A stretch of 64,000 nucleotides of DNA, from assembly GCA_965246915.1 (NCBI GenBank), contig CBDFGB010000033.1, positions 186,001 through 250,000 of the forward strand, in the 5' to 3' direction. A program made the position numbers and the translations under genes. Shown piece after piece: positions 39,317 to 48,008 of this stretch (its first letter is position 1; every line of letters begins with the position of its first letter). Below the pieces are notes generated by a model. The model had not been told where the DNA came from. It saw only the letters and a list, made by a program, of their open reading frames with translations, and made no database searches. The DNA comes from CAVRQM01 sp965246915. Lineage in GTDB: Bacteria; Pseudomonadota; Alphaproteobacteria; Acetobacterales; Acetobacteraceae.

Positions 39317-39721
39317 ATGAGCAAGCCGAAGCATCCGCGCCTACTGGCCGAGACCGAAGCGCAGGCCATCCTCAGCAACGTGCGCGTGAGCCCGCGAAAG
39401 CTTAATCTGGTGGCCGGGCTGATCCGCAACCGTGGGGCGGCCGATGCGGTCGCCACTTTGACGTTCAGCAAGCGCCGCATTGCCCAGCAGGTCCGCAAGA
39501 CGCTGGAGAGTGCCATCGCCAACGCGGAAAACAACCATCAACTCGATGTCGACCGGCTGTTCGTCAGCCGTGCCGAGGTCGGTCGTTCGTCGGTGATGAA
39601 GCGCTTTCATGCGCGCGGTCGCGGGCGATCCTCGCGCATCGAGAAGTGGTTCAGCCATCTGAAGATCGTCGTCGCCGAGCGGACGCAGGATGCGGCCGGC
39701 GATGGGAAGGGAGCCGCCTGA
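39317..39721 (+). CDS. rplV: 50S ribosomal protein L22
   Basis: 134 residues. VRVSPRKLNLVAGLIRNR and the basic hairpin MKRFHARGRGRSSRIEKWF, which enters the exit tunnel, are conserved; ERTQDAAGDGKGAA is a short C-terminal tail. Its stop overlaps the rpsC start by one base. Confidence 0.98.
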   Translation: MSKPKHPRLLAETEAQAILSNVRVSPRKLNLVAGLIRNRGAADAVATLTFSKRRIAQQVRKTLESAIANAENNHQLDVDRLFVSRAEVGRSSVMKRFHARGRGRSSRIEKWFSHLKIVVAERTQDAAGDGKGAA

Positions 39722-40398
39722 TGGGTCACAAGGTCAATCCGATCGGGCTGCGGCTGGGTATCAACCGCACCTGGGACAGCCGCTGGTTCGCCGGTGTCGA
39801 TTACGCGAAGATGCTGCACAGCGACCTGAAACTGCGCGCGAAACTGCGGCAGCGTCTGTCCGGTGCCGGTGTATCGCGCGTGGTCATCGAGCGGCCGGCG
39901 AAGAAGCCTCGCGTGACGATATACGCCGCGAGGCCGGGCGTGGTGATCGGCAAGAAGGGCCAGGACATCGAGAACCTTCGCAAGGATCTCGCCAAGATGG
40001 CCGGCAGCGAGGTGACGCTGAACATCGTCGAGATCCGCAAGCCGGAGATCGATGCCACGCTGGTTGCCGAGAACATCGCCCAGCAGCTCGAGCGCCGCGT
40101 GGCGTTTCGCCGGGCGATGAAGCGCGCGGTGCAGTCGGCGATGCGTTTGGGCGCCCAGGGCATCCGTATCAATTGCGGCGGTCGCCTGGGCGGCGCCGAG
40201 ATCGCGCGGGTGGAGTGGTATCGCGAGGGTCGGGTGCCGTTGCACACGCTGCGCGCGGATATCGATTTCGGAGTCGCGACGGCCAAGACGACCTATGGCA
40301 CGTGCGGCGTCAAGGTCTGGATCTTCAAGGGTGAGATCCTGCTGAACGACCCGACGGCGCAGGATCGCCGCGCGGCCGAACAGGCGCCGCAGCGGTAA
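39721..40398 (+). CDS. rpsC: 30S ribosomal protein S3
   Basis: 225 residues from ATG 39721 (MGHKVNPIGLRLGINRTWDS). The KH domain contains VVIGKKGQDIENLRKDLAKM; the C-terminal domain has NCGGRLGGAEIARVEWYREG and YGTCGVKVWIFKGEI. S3 lines the mRNA entry channel. Confidence 0.99.
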   Translation: MGHKVNPIGLRLGINRTWDSRWFAGVDYAKMLHSDLKLRAKLRQRLSGAGVSRVVIERPAKKPRVTIYAARPGVVIGKKGQDIENLRKDLAKMAGSEVTLNIVEIRKPEIDATLVAENIAQQLERRVAFRRAMKRAVQSAMRLGAQGIRINCGGRLGGAEIARVEWYREGRVPLHTLRADIDFGVATAKTTYGTCGVKVWIFKGEILLNDPTAQDRRAAEQAPQR

Positions 40399-40410
40399 GG
40401 GACAGGGATC

Positions 40411-40827
40411 ATGCTTTCTCCGAAGCGGACCAAGTACCGCAAGGCCCACAAGGGCCGGATCAAGGGCCTGTCGAAGGGCGGCACCGCTCTCAATTTCGGT
40501 CAATATGGCTTGAAGGCGCTGGAGCCCGAGCGGGTGACCGCCCGACAGATCGAATCGGCGCGGCGGGCGATCACTCGCGCAATGAAGCGTGCCGGCCGTG
40601 TCTGGATCCGGATTTTCCCGGACGTGCCGGTGTCGTTGAAGCCCCAGGAAGTGCGCATGGGTTCCGGCAAGGGCGCGCCCGAGTTCTGGGTCTGCCGTGT
40701 GAAGCCAGGCCGCATCATGTTCGAAATCGATGGTGTCGCCGCCGACCTCGCGAAGGAGGCCCTTACTTTGGGCGCCGCAAAGTTGCCGATCCGGACCAAA
40801 CTCGTGACCCGTATCGGGGACGCCTGA
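40411..40827 (+). CDS. rplP: 50S ribosomal protein L16
   Basis: 138 residues: MLSPKRTKYRKAHKGR, VWIRIFPDVPVSLKPQEVRM and MGSGKGAPEFWVCRVKPG. L16 contacts the A-site tRNA elbow. Twelve bases after rpsC; rpmC starts two bases after its stop. Confidence 0.99.
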   Translation: MLSPKRTKYRKAHKGRIKGLSKGGTALNFGQYGLKALEPERVTARQIESARRAITRAMKRAGRVWIRIFPDVPVSLKPQEVRMGSGKGAPEFWVCRVKPGRIMFEIDGVAADLAKEALTLGAAKLPIRTKLVTRIGDA

Positions 40828-40829
40828 TC

Positions 40830-41051
40830 ATGGCCAAGGAAATGAAGCCTGCCGACGTACGTGCCAAAAGCACCGAACAGCTTTCGTTGCAGCTGCTTGA
40901 TTTGCGTAAGGAACAGTTCAACTTGCGGTTCCAACGCGCAACCGGACAGACCGAGGGTGTCGGGCGGGTGAAGACGGTGCGGCGCGACATCGCGCGTATC
41001 AAAACGGTTTTGGCGGAGAAGAAACGCTCCGCTTCCACGGCTACGAATTAA
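40830..41051 (+). CDS. rpmC: 50S ribosomal protein L29
   Basis: 73 residues, two long helices: DVRAKSTEQLSLQLLDLRKE, QFNLRFQRATGQ, then VRRDIARIKTVLAEKK. It lies at the tunnel exit beside L23. Confidence 0.97.
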   Translation: MAKEMKPADVRAKSTEQLSLQLLDLRKEQFNLRFQRATGQTEGVGRVKTVRRDIARIKTVLAEKKRSASTATN

Positions 41052-41064
41052 GGAGGGTTGGGCG

Positions 41065-41400
41065 ATGCCGAAGCGCGTCCTGACCGGGCGAGTGACCAGT
41101 GACAAGATGGACAAAACCGTGACGGTTTTGGTCGACCGTCGGGTCATGCATCCGCTGTACAAGAAGTTCATTCGTCGCTCGAAGAACTACGCGGCGCATG
41201 ACGAGGAGAACATCTGCAAGACCGGCGACACGGTGCGCATCGAGGAATGCCGGCCGATCAGCAAGCGCAAGACTTGGATCGTCATCGAGCGTAACGGCAC
41301 CAAGCTGTTCGAGGACGATATCGATGATGTTGCCATCGAGGCGCCCTCGGGTGCGAGCGAGCCCGCCGTCCACGAGCACGCGGAAGGGGCCGCGGCATGA
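41065..41400 (+). CDS. rpsQ: 30S ribosomal protein S17 with C-terminal extension
   Basis: 111 residues, against about 80-90 for most bacteria. The OB-fold core is complete: RVLTGRVTSDKMDKTVTVLV, HPLYKKFIRRSKNYAAHDE, RIEECRPISKRKTWIV. A tail of about 28 residues (acidic, Ala-rich, DDIDDVAIEAPSGASEPAV...) follows. The next gene's ATG overlaps its stop. Confidence 0.97.
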   Translation: MPKRVLTGRVTSDKMDKTVTVLVDRRVMHPLYKKFIRRSKNYAAHDEENICKTGDTVRIEECRPISKRKTWIVIERNGTKLFEDDIDDVAIEAPSGASEPAVHEHAEGAAA

Positions 41401-41765
41401 TCTCCGTCGAGAGCAACCTGGAGGTCGCCGACAATTCCGGCGCGCGCCGGGTGCAGTGCATCAAGGTGCTGGGCGGCAGCAAGCGGAAGACGGCGTCCGT
41501 CGGCGACGTGATCGTGGTGTCCGTCAAGGACGCAATCCCGCGCGGCAAAGTCAAGAAGGGCGACGTGCACCAGGCGGTGATCGTGCGGACCTCGTTTCCG
41601 GTTCGTCGTCCCGACGGCAGCGCGATCCGCTTCGACCGCAACGCGGCGGTCCTGATCAACAAGCAGCAGGAGCCGATCGGCACCCGTATCTTCGGCCCGG
41701 TCGTTCGTGAGCTGCGGGCACGGAAATTCATGAAGATCATTTCGCTTGCGCCGGAGGTCCTGTGA
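41397..41765 (+). CDS. rplN: 50S ribosomal protein L14
   Basis: 122 residues, canonical. MISVESNLEVADNSGARRVQ and the central VVSVKDAIPRGKVKKGDVH are conserved, with RIFGPVVRELRARKFMKIIS at the end. First gene of the classical spc operon; its ATG overlaps the rpsQ stop. Confidence 0.99.
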   Translation: MISVESNLEVADNSGARRVQCIKVLGGSKRKTASVGDVIVVSVKDAIPRGKVKKGDVHQAVIVRTSFPVRRPDGSAIRFDRNAAVLINKQQEPIGTRIFGPVVRELRARKFMKIISLAPEVL

Positions 41766-42085
41766 TGGCCGCGCGGATCAGGAAGGGCGATACGGTTCTC
41801 GTCACGACCGGCGCCGATCGTGGAAAGCGCGGCGAGGTGCTGCAGGTTTTGCCGAAAGAGAATCGCGCCAAGGTGCAGGGCGTGAATGTCGCGAAGCTGC
41901 ACACGAAACCAAAGGGCATGGGGCAGCCGGGCGGTATCGTCACGCGTGAGGCGACGATCCATCTGTCAAACCTCAAGCTCATTGACGAGGAGAGCGGGAA
42001 GCCGACGAAGGTCGGGTTTCGGGTGTTGGATGACGGTCGCAAGGTACGCGTCGCGAAGGCGACCGGCCAAGTGATCGAGAGCTAG
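41765..42085 (+). CDS. rplX: 50S ribosomal protein L24
   Basis: 106 residues. The KOW motif IRKGDTVLVTTGADRGKRGE opens the protein; KTHTKPK-like KLHTKPKGMGQPGGIV follows. ATG 41765 overlaps the rplN stop (TGATG); a GTG three bases earlier is an alternative. Confidence 0.98.
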   Translation: MAARIRKGDTVLVTTGADRGKRGEVLQVLPKENRAKVQGVNVAKLHTKPKGMGQPGGIVTREATIHLSNLKLIDEESGKPTKVGFRVLDDGRKVRVAKATGQVIES

Positions 42086-42096
42086 GGGGGGTCGCG

Positions 42097-42843
42097 ATGG
42101 CCGACAAGAAGAAGCCGGCACCGCCCGGCAAGAAGGGCGCAGCTGCCGGTAAAGGCGGTGCCAAGGGCGGCGCGTCGAACAACAAAGGTTCGGCCGGACG
42201 CGGCGCGAGCGCGCCGAAGAACGCAGCGACTGCCTCGACCGGTCCGACGACGTTGCAGGACGTGGCCATCGGCCAAGGCACCTCGGCCGGCACCGGCGAG
42301 GCGCCACGGATGCTCGCTCGCTACAACGAGACAATCCGCCCGGCTATGCAGACGGAGTTCGGCTACACGAACCCGATGCAGGTTCCGAAGCTCGAGAAGA
42401 TCGTCATCAACATGGGCGTGGGTGAGGCGGCCGGCGACCAAAAGAAACTCGACGCGGCGGTGGCGGAGCTGGCGCTTATCAGCGGCCAGAAGCCGGTCAA
42501 AACGGTGGCGAAGAAAGCCATCGCCGGCTTCAAGATTCGCGAGGGCCTGCCGATCGGCTGCAAGGTGACGCTGCGCAAGACGCGGATGTATGAGTTCCTC
42601 GACCGGCTGGTGACCATCGCCATGCCTCGGGTGCGCGATTTCCGGGGCATCCCGGCGAACAAGGGCTTCGACGGGCGTGGCAACTTCGCCATGGGTCTGA
42701 AAGAGCAGATCGTCTTCCCGGAGATCGTCTACGATAAGGTCGATCAGATCCGCGGCATGGACATTATCTTCGTGACCACGGCGAAGACCGATGTCGAGGC
42801 GAAGGCGCTGCTGAAGCAGTTCGACATTCCGTTCGTGGCCTGA
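42097..42843 (+). CDS. rplE: 50S ribosomal protein L5 with unusual N-terminal extension
   Basis: 248 residues, whereas L5 is usually about 180. The L5 core starts near residue 72 (MLARYNETIRPAMQTEFGY) and contains VPKLEKIVINMGVGEAAGD, KIREGLPIGCKVTLR, RDFRGIPANKGFDGRGNF. Residues 1-50 are low-complexity Lys/Gly/Ala/Pro, and 51-71 are a more protein-like linker (TTLQDVAIGQG). ATG 42097 fits the operon spacing (11 bp after rplX, G-rich SD); using ATG 42310 would leave a 224-bp hole. L5 binds 5S rRNA; a basic tail could contact rRNA. Confidence 0.95.
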   Translation: MADKKKPAPPGKKGAAAGKGGAKGGASNNKGSAGRGASAPKNAATASTGPTTLQDVAIGQGTSAGTGEAPRMLARYNETIRPAMQTEFGYTNPMQVPKLEKIVINMGVGEAAGDQKKLDAAVAELALISGQKPVKTVAKKAIAGFKIREGLPIGCKVTLRKTRMYEFLDRLVTIAMPRVRDFRGIPANKGFDGRGNFAMGLKEQIVFPEIVYDKVDQIRGMDIIFVTTAKTDVEAKALLKQFDIPFVA

Positions 42844-42911
42844 CGCGTTGGACACGGCAAAAACTTGGAAAACGGCGGGCCAGCGGTCCGTTTGTTCCGG
42901 AGGGTAGCAAC

Positions 42912-43217
42912 ATGGCGAAGATCTCTCAGGTCAACCGCAACAAAATGCGCGAAGGCATGGCGGCGCGCGACAAGGCCAAGCGGCTGGCGCTCAAGTCGAT
43001 CGTCATGGATCGGACGCTGCCAGTCGAGGATCGTTTCAACGCGACCATCAAGCTGGCGCAGCTTCCACGCAACGGTGCCAAGGTACGGGTACGTCTGCGT
43101 TGCGAGCTGACTGGCCGGGCGCGCGCCAACTATCGCAAATTCAAGCTGTCCCGGATCGCGTTGCGTGACCTGGCCAGCGCCGGACAGATTCCCGGCATGG
43201 TCAAGGCGAGCTGGTAG
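42912..43217 (+). CDS. rpsN: 30S ribosomal protein S14 (zinc-free type)
   Basis: 101 residues, the long form without the CxxC zinc motifs. LPRNGAKVRVRLRCELTGRA and the ending FKLSRIALRDLASAGQIPGM are conserved. The preceding 68 bp end in CGGAGGGTAGCAAC, a strong ribosome binding site. Confidence 0.98.
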   Translation: MAKISQVNRNKMREGMAARDKAKRLALKSIVMDRTLPVEDRFNATIKLAQLPRNGAKVRVRLRCELTGRARANYRKFKLSRIALRDLASAGQIPGMVKASW

Positions 43218-43229
43218 GAGCGTCGCGAC

Positions 43230-43625
43230 ATGATGACAGATCCACTTGGCGACATGCTGACTCGCATCCGCAACGCGCAGCGCGCCCGCCACTCCGGCTG
43301 CGTGGCCCCTGCGAGCAAGTTGCGGGCCAACGTGCTGGATGCGTTGAAGCGCGAGGGCTTTATCCGCGGCTTCTCTTCCGAGGAGATCAAGCCGGGTATT
43401 TCACAGCTCCGTATCGAGCTGAAATACAACGAGGGCGAACCGGTCATCAAGGAGATCACCCGCGTCTCCACGCCGGGCCGGCGCGTCTATTCGAAGATCA
43501 AGGAGCTACCGCGCGTGTATGCCGGCCTTGGGATCTCGATCCTGTCGACGCCGCGAGGCGTGCTGAGCGACGCCGAGGCCCGCGCTGCCAATGTCGGCGG
43601 CGAAGTCCTCTGCCGCGTGTTCTGA
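43230..43625 (+). CDS. rpsH: 30S ribosomal protein S8
   Basis: 131 residues: DPLGDMLTRIRNAQRARH at the start and GISILSTPRGVLSDAEARAA near the end. In other bacteria S8 represses the spc operon by binding rplE mRNA. ATG 43230, with a second ATG in the next codon. Confidence 0.99.
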   Translation: MMTDPLGDMLTRIRNAQRARHSGCVAPASKLRANVLDALKREGFIRGFSSEEIKPGISQLRIELKYNEGEPVIKEITRVSTPGRRVYSKIKELPRVYAGLGISILSTPRGVLSDAEARAANVGGEVLCRVF

Positions 43626-43632
43626 GGGCGCC

Positions 43633-44166
43633 ATGTCTCGAATTGGTAAATATCCCGTGGAGATCCCGGCCGGCGTCAACGTCGCCGTGGTTGGACGTAC
43701 TTTGACGGCGAAGGGCAAGCTTGGGGAACTCAGTCTCGACCTCAGCGACAACATTGACGCCGAGGTCGAGGGCGGCCGGCTCGCCGTGCGGCCACGCAAC
43801 GACACGGCGCAGGCGCGGATGATGTGGGGCACGACGCGCGCGCTTGTCGCCAACATGGTCCGCGGCGTCTCGGCCGGCTATGCCAAAACTCTCGAGATCA
43901 CAGGCACCGGCTACCGCGCCGCGGTCCAGGGGCAAAATTTGGTGATCAATCTCGGGTTCTCGCACGACGTGGTCTATCCGATCCCGCAAGGCATCAAGGT
44001 CAGCTGCGAGAAGCCGACGCTGATCAAGGTCGAGGGAATGGACAAGCGGCAGGTCGGCCAGGTCTGCGCCGAAATCCGCGAGTGGCGGCCGCCAGAGCCC
44101 TACAAGGGCAAGGGCGTGAAATTCGAGGGTGAGAAGATCCGTCGCAAGGAAGGCAAGAAGAAGTGA
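43633..44166 (+). CDS. rplF: 50S ribosomal protein L6
   Basis: 177 residues from ATG 43633. MSRIGKYPVEIPAGVNVAV, two repeated beta-sheet domains, and the signature PEPYKGKGVKFEGEKIRRKE are present. It lies near the sarcin-ricin loop. The stop overlaps the GTG start of rplR. Confidence 0.99.
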   Translation: MSRIGKYPVEIPAGVNVAVVGRTLTAKGKLGELSLDLSDNIDAEVEGGRLAVRPRNDTAQARMMWGTTRALVANMVRGVSAGYAKTLEITGTGYRAAVQGQNLVINLGFSHDVVYPIPQGIKVSCEKPTLIKVEGMDKRQVGQVCAEIREWRPPEPYKGKGVKFEGEKIRRKEGKKK

Positions 44167-44525
44167 GCGGGGTCAAGGTTCTGGCGGAACGCCGCCGGTC
44201 GCGGCTGCGCTTTCAGCTTCGGCGCAAATCGGCCGGGCGACCGCGGCTCTCGGTCTTCCGGTCTGGCAAGCATATCTATGCGCAAGTCATCGATGACGTG
44301 GCTGGACGCACCGTCGCGGCGGCCTCAAGCCTCGATCGCACGTTGCGGGAGGCGCTTAAGACTGGTGCCGATCGCGACGCCGCGGCGGCCGTCGGAAAGC
44401 TCGTGGCCGAGCGGGCGTTGGCGGCGGGCGTGACCGCCGTGGTGTTCGACCGCGGCGCGTATCTGTATCACGGCCGCGTCAAGGCGCTGGCTGAAGCGGC
44501 CCGCGAAGGCGGGCTCGCGTTCTAG
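44163..44525 (+). CDS. rplR: 50S ribosomal protein L18
   Basis: 120 residues with a GTG start at 44163, four bases inside rplF. RLSVFRSGKHIYAQVIDDVA and FDRGAYLYHGRVKALAEAAR are L18 signatures. It binds 5S rRNA with L5. Confidence 0.98.
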   Translation: MSGVKVLAERRRSRLRFQLRRKSAGRPRLSVFRSGKHIYAQVIDDVAGRTVAAASSLDRTLREALKTGADRDAAAAVGKLVAERALAAGVTAVVFDRGAYLYHGRVKALAEAAREGGLAF

Positions 44526-44535
44526 GAACAAGCAG

Positions 44536-45129
44536 ATGGCACGGGACGACAGAGGCGGCCGGGGTGGCCGCGAGCGCGAGCGGGATCGCGACGGTGGCGA
44601 CGACCTGATCGACAAGCTGGTCACGATCAATCGCGTGGCAAAGGTCGTAAAGGGTGGACGCCGCTTCGCGTTCGCCGCGTTGGTGGTGGTGGGCGACCAG
44701 AAGGGCCGCGTCGGCTACGGCGCGGGCAAAGCGCGCGAGGTGCCGGAGGCGATCCGCAAGGCGACCGAGCGGGCCAAGCGCACGATGATCCGGGTGCCGA
44801 TGAAGGAAGGCCGCACCCTTCACCACGATGTGCAGGCGCGGTTTGGCGCGGGCGAGGTGGTGCTGCGTTCGGCCTCCGCCGGCACGGGCATCATCGCCGG
44901 CGGCCCGATGCGCGCAGTGTTCGAGACGCTGGGGATTGGCGACGTGGTTGCTAAAAGCCTTGGCTCGCGTAACCCGCACAACATGGTCAAGGCAACGTTC
45001 GCCGCATTGCAGCGTTGCGCCTCGCCGCGATCCGTGGCGGCGCGTCGTGGCAAAAAGGTCTCGGATCTATTGGGCAAACGCGATGCCGCCCCGGGCACCG
45101 AAGCTGCGACGGAAATGGCCGATGTCTGA
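44536..45129 (+). CDS. rpsE: 30S ribosomal protein S5
   Basis: 197 residues. An Arg/Asp/Gly-rich N terminus (about 25 residues, GGRGGRERERDRDGGDD) precedes the dsRNA-binding domain (VVKGGRRFAFAALVVVGDQK) and the second domain (LRSASAGTGIIAGGPMRAVF). S5 affects translational fidelity. Its last eight bases overlap rpmD. Confidence 0.99.
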   Translation: MARDDRGGRGGRERERDRDGGDDLIDKLVTINRVAKVVKGGRRFAFAALVVVGDQKGRVGYGAGKAREVPEAIRKATERAKRTMIRVPMKEGRTLHHDVQARFGAGEVVLRSASAGTGIIAGGPMRAVFETLGIGDVVAKSLGSRNPHNMVKATFAALQRCASPRSVAARRGKKVSDLLGKRDAAPGTEAATEMADV

Positions 45130-45322
45130 GAATGAGCAGAAGCGTCGCGTCAAAGTGACGCAAACTGGATCGCGGCATGGTCGCAAGCCGGGGCAGGGCG
45201 ACACGCTGATCGGGCTCGGTCTTGGAAAAATCGGCAGCAGCCGATCGTTGGTCGACACGCCGGAAGTCCGTGGCCGCATTCGCAAGGTTGCGCATCTGAT
45301 CAAGGTCGAGGAGCAGTCCTGA
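45122..45322 (+). CDS. rpmD: 50S ribosomal protein L30
   Basis: 66 residues: VKVTQTGSRHGRKPGQGDTL, LGLGKIGSSRSLVDTPEVRG. Start ATG 45122 overlaps the rpsE stop. A typical bacterial short L30. Confidence 0.97.
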   Translation: MSENEQKRRVKVTQTGSRHGRKPGQGDTLIGLGLGKIGSSRSLVDTPEVRGRIRKVAHLIKVEEQS

Positions 45323-45355
45323 TCGCCAGCGCGATCCTGGACGGAGGGTGAGACG

Positions 45356-45847
45356 ATGAAACTGAACGAACTGCGCGACAATCCCGGCTCCCGCCTCAAG
45401 AGCAAGCGGCTCGGGCGCGGCATCGGCTCGGGCAAAGGCAAGACGTCTGGCAAGGGCGTCAAGGGTCAGAAGGCGCGCGAGGGCGTGGCGCTGAACGGGT
45501 TCGAGGGCGGCCAGTTGCCGATCTATCGCCGGCTTCCGAAGCGCGGGTTCAAGAACATCTTTCGCAAAGCCTATGCGCCGGTGAATCTCGGCGCGATCTC
45601 CAAGGCGATCGAGGCGGGGCGGATCGATGCTGCCCAGCCGATCACCGAGGATGTCCTGCGTGGCGCGGGGCTTGGGCGTGGCACGCACGTCGAGGGTGTG
45701 CGGCTGCTGGCGATGGGTGAGGTGACGCGGGCGCTGACGATCACCGTGTCGGGAGCCTCCGCCACGGCGATCGCGGCGATCGAGGCGGCGGGCGGGTCGG
45801 TGACCATGACGGTTGCCCGCAAGGAGCCTGCCGCCGCCGCTGCGTGA
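45356..45847 (+). CDS. rplO: 50S ribosomal protein L15
   Basis: 163 residues. MKLNELRDNPGSRLKSKRLG, GRGIGSGKGKTSGKGVKGQK and LPIYRRLPKRGFKNIF are conserved; the C terminus is Ala-rich. A 115-bp gap before secY contains a small CCTCGCC/GGTGAGG hairpin. Confidence 0.98.
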   Translation: MKLNELRDNPGSRLKSKRLGRGIGSGKGKTSGKGVKGQKAREGVALNGFEGGQLPIYRRLPKRGFKNIFRKAYAPVNLGAISKAIEAGRIDAAQPITEDVLRGAGLGRGTHVEGVRLLAMGEVTRALTITVSGASATAIAAIEAAGGSVTMTVARKEPAAAAA

Positions 45848-45962
45848 TGACGGAGAGGGTCGCGTGCTTGCCGTGGCGGCCCCTCGTGCGCACATTGGCG
45901 GACCAACAGAGATGACCCTGCCTCGCCTCCGGTGAGGTTACGGGTGGGTAAAGGGGACGCGA

Positions 45963-47309
45963 ATGGCCTCGGCCGCCGAACAACTTGCCTCCAGCATGAG
46001 TCTCGGGGCGTTCTCTAAAGCCACCGAACTGAAGAAGCGGATTTGGTTCACCCTCGCCGCGTTGTTGGTCTATCGCGTTGGCACCTATATCCCGCTGCCC
46101 GGCGTCGACGCCGCCATCATGGGCGAGATGATGGCCCAGCATGGCGGTGGCATCCTGGGCATGTTCGACATGTTCAGCGGCGGCGCACTCGGGCGCATGA
46201 CCGTGTTCGCGCTGAACATCATGCCGTATATCAGCGCCAGCATCATCGTGCAGCTCATGTCGGCGGCCATCCCGTCGCTCGAGGCCCTGAAGAAGGAGGG
46301 CGACACCGGCCGCAAGCGCCTCAACCAGTACACCCGATATCTGACCGTCCTAATCGCCGTCTTTCAGTCCTACGGCATCGCGGTCGGGCTTGAGAGCATG
46401 CGCGGCGCGGCGGGGGCCGCGGTGATCGACCCCGGGATGTTCTTCCGCATTTCCTGCGTAGTGACGCTGGTCGGCGGCACGATGTTCCTGATGTGGCTCG
46501 GCGAGCAGATCACCGCGCGGGGGATCGGCAACGGGGTGAGCCTCATCATCTTCGCCGGCATCGTGGCGAACGTGCCGCACGCGCTCGCAACGTTGCTGGA
46601 GTTGGGGCGCACCGGCGCGTTGAGCCCGATCTTCATTCTCGGGTTCCTGGCGATCGCCGTCGCGGTGATCGCTTTCATCGTGTTCATGGAGCGGGCCCAA
46701 CGGCGGATCGTGGTGCAGTATCCGAAGCGGCAGGTCGGCAACCGCGTCATGGGCGGCGATGCCAGCCATATGCCGCTCAAGATCAACACCTCGGGCGTGA
46801 TCCCGCCGATCTTCGCGAGTTCCCTTCTGCTGATCCCGGCGACCGTGGCCGGTTTCTCCGGGGCCGCGGGCAACACCGGATGGCTGGCGACGATCGGCAA
46901 CGCGCTAGCGCACGGCCAACCGTTGTATCTGCTTTCGTATGCCGGACTCATCATCTTTTTCAGCTACTTTTACACGGCGGTTGTTTTTAACCCGCAGGAG
47001 ACAGCCGACAATCTGAAGAAGTACGGCGGCTTCATCCCTGGCATCCGGCCCGGAACGAATACGGCAGACTATTTCGACTATGTGCTCACGCGACTCACGA
47101 CGATCGGCGCAATATACCTCTGCGTTGTCTGTCTGCTGCCGGAGTTCCTTATCAGCCAATACGGCGTGCCATTCTATTTCGGCGGCACCAGCCTGATGAT
47201 CATCGTGTCGGTTACGATGGATACAGTGACGCAGATCCAGTCGCACCTGCTGGCGCACCAGTACAAAGGGTTAATCACCAAGGCGCGGGTGCGCGGGCGG
47301 GTGAAATGA
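45963..47309 (+). CDS. secY: Preprotein translocase subunit SecY
   Basis: 448 residues with ten membrane helices. FTLAALLVYRVGTYIPLPGV (helix 1 and plug approach), LGRMTVFALNIMPYISASII, the pore-lining hydrophobic ring region, and the C-terminal cytoplasmic loop with QYGVPFYFGGTSLMIIVSV are typical. It forms the protein-conducting channel of the inner membrane with SecE and SecG, whose genes are not here. The stop overlaps adk. Confidence 0.99.
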   Translation: MASAAEQLASSMSLGAFSKATELKKRIWFTLAALLVYRVGTYIPLPGVDAAIMGEMMAQHGGGILGMFDMFSGGALGRMTVFALNIMPYISASIIVQLMSAAIPSLEALKKEGDTGRKRLNQYTRYLTVLIAVFQSYGIAVGLESMRGAAGAAVIDPGMFFRISCVVTLVGGTMFLMWLGEQITARGIGNGVSLIIFAGIVANVPHALATLLELGRTGALSPIFILGFLAIAVAVIAFIVFMERAQRRIVVQYPKRQVGNRVMGGDASHMPLKINTSGVIPPIFASSLLLIPATVAGFSGAAGNTGWLATIGNALAHGQPLYLLSYAGLIIFFSYFYTAVVFNPQETADNLKKYGGFIPGIRPGTNTADYFDYVLTRLTTIGAIYLCVVCLLPEFLISQYGVPFYFGGTSLMIIVSVTMDTVTQIQSHLLAHQYKGLITKARVRGRVK

Positions 47310-47998
47310 ACCTGATTCTTTTGGGGCCGCCAGGCGCGGGCAAGGGGACACAGGCCAAGCGGTTGCAGGACCGGTATGGGATCGTGCAGATTTCGACCGG
47401 AGACATGCTTCGCGCCGAGGTCGCGGCCGGCAGCGAGATCGGCCGCCAAGCAAAGGCGGTGATGGATGCCGGTCAGCTGGTTTCAGACGACATCCTGATC
47501 CGCATGCTCGACGCTCGGATCGCCCGACAGGATTGTGCACGTGGGTTCATCCTCGATGGATTTCCTCGCACGACGCCGCAGGCAGCCGCTCTCGATAACC
47601 TGCTGGACACGCGAGGCGAGCGACTCGACGCGGTGATCGCGCTCATCGTCGATGACGCAGCGCTGGTCGAGCGGATTTCCGGACGCTTCACCTGCGCCAA
47701 TTGCGGCGCCGGCTACCATGATTCGTTCAATGTGCCGCGAGTGGCGGGTATATGCGACACGTGCGGGGCACACGAGTTCACCCGTCGTGCCGATGACAGC
47801 CGCGATGTGGTCATGGCACGGCTCGATGCCTACAACCGACAGACCGCGCCGCTGCTGCCGCACTATCGGGCGCAGGGACGTTTGTTTTCAGTGGACGGCA
47901 TGCTTTCGATGGATGAGGTCACGGCCTGCATCCAGGAAATTCTGGAGCGATTGCCCACCGATGCTGGATCACGATCCACGGTGCTCGCACAAAGTTGA
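47306..47998 (+). CDS. adk: Adenylate kinase (zinc-lid type)
   Basis: 230 residues. P-loop GPPGAGKGT (residues 7-15), the AMP-binding STGDMLR, FILDGFPRT, and a long LID with four cysteines, C130-x2-C133 and C150-x2-C153, which would bind zinc. It interconverts ATP, AMP and ADP. The ATG overlaps the secY stop, as in many secY-adk pairs. A promoter for the alpha operon lies just after its stop. Confidence 0.98.
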   Translation: MNLILLGPPGAGKGTQAKRLQDRYGIVQISTGDMLRAEVAAGSEIGRQAKAVMDAGQLVSDDILIRMLDARIARQDCARGFILDGFPRTTPQAAALDNLLDTRGERLDAVIALIVDDAALVERISGRFTCANCGAGYHDSFNVPRVAGICDTCGAHEFTRRADDSRDVVMARLDAYNRQTAPLLPHYRAQGRLFSVDGMLSMDEVTACIQEILERLPTDAGSRSTVLAQS

Positions 47999-48008
47999 GA
48001 GCCGCCGA

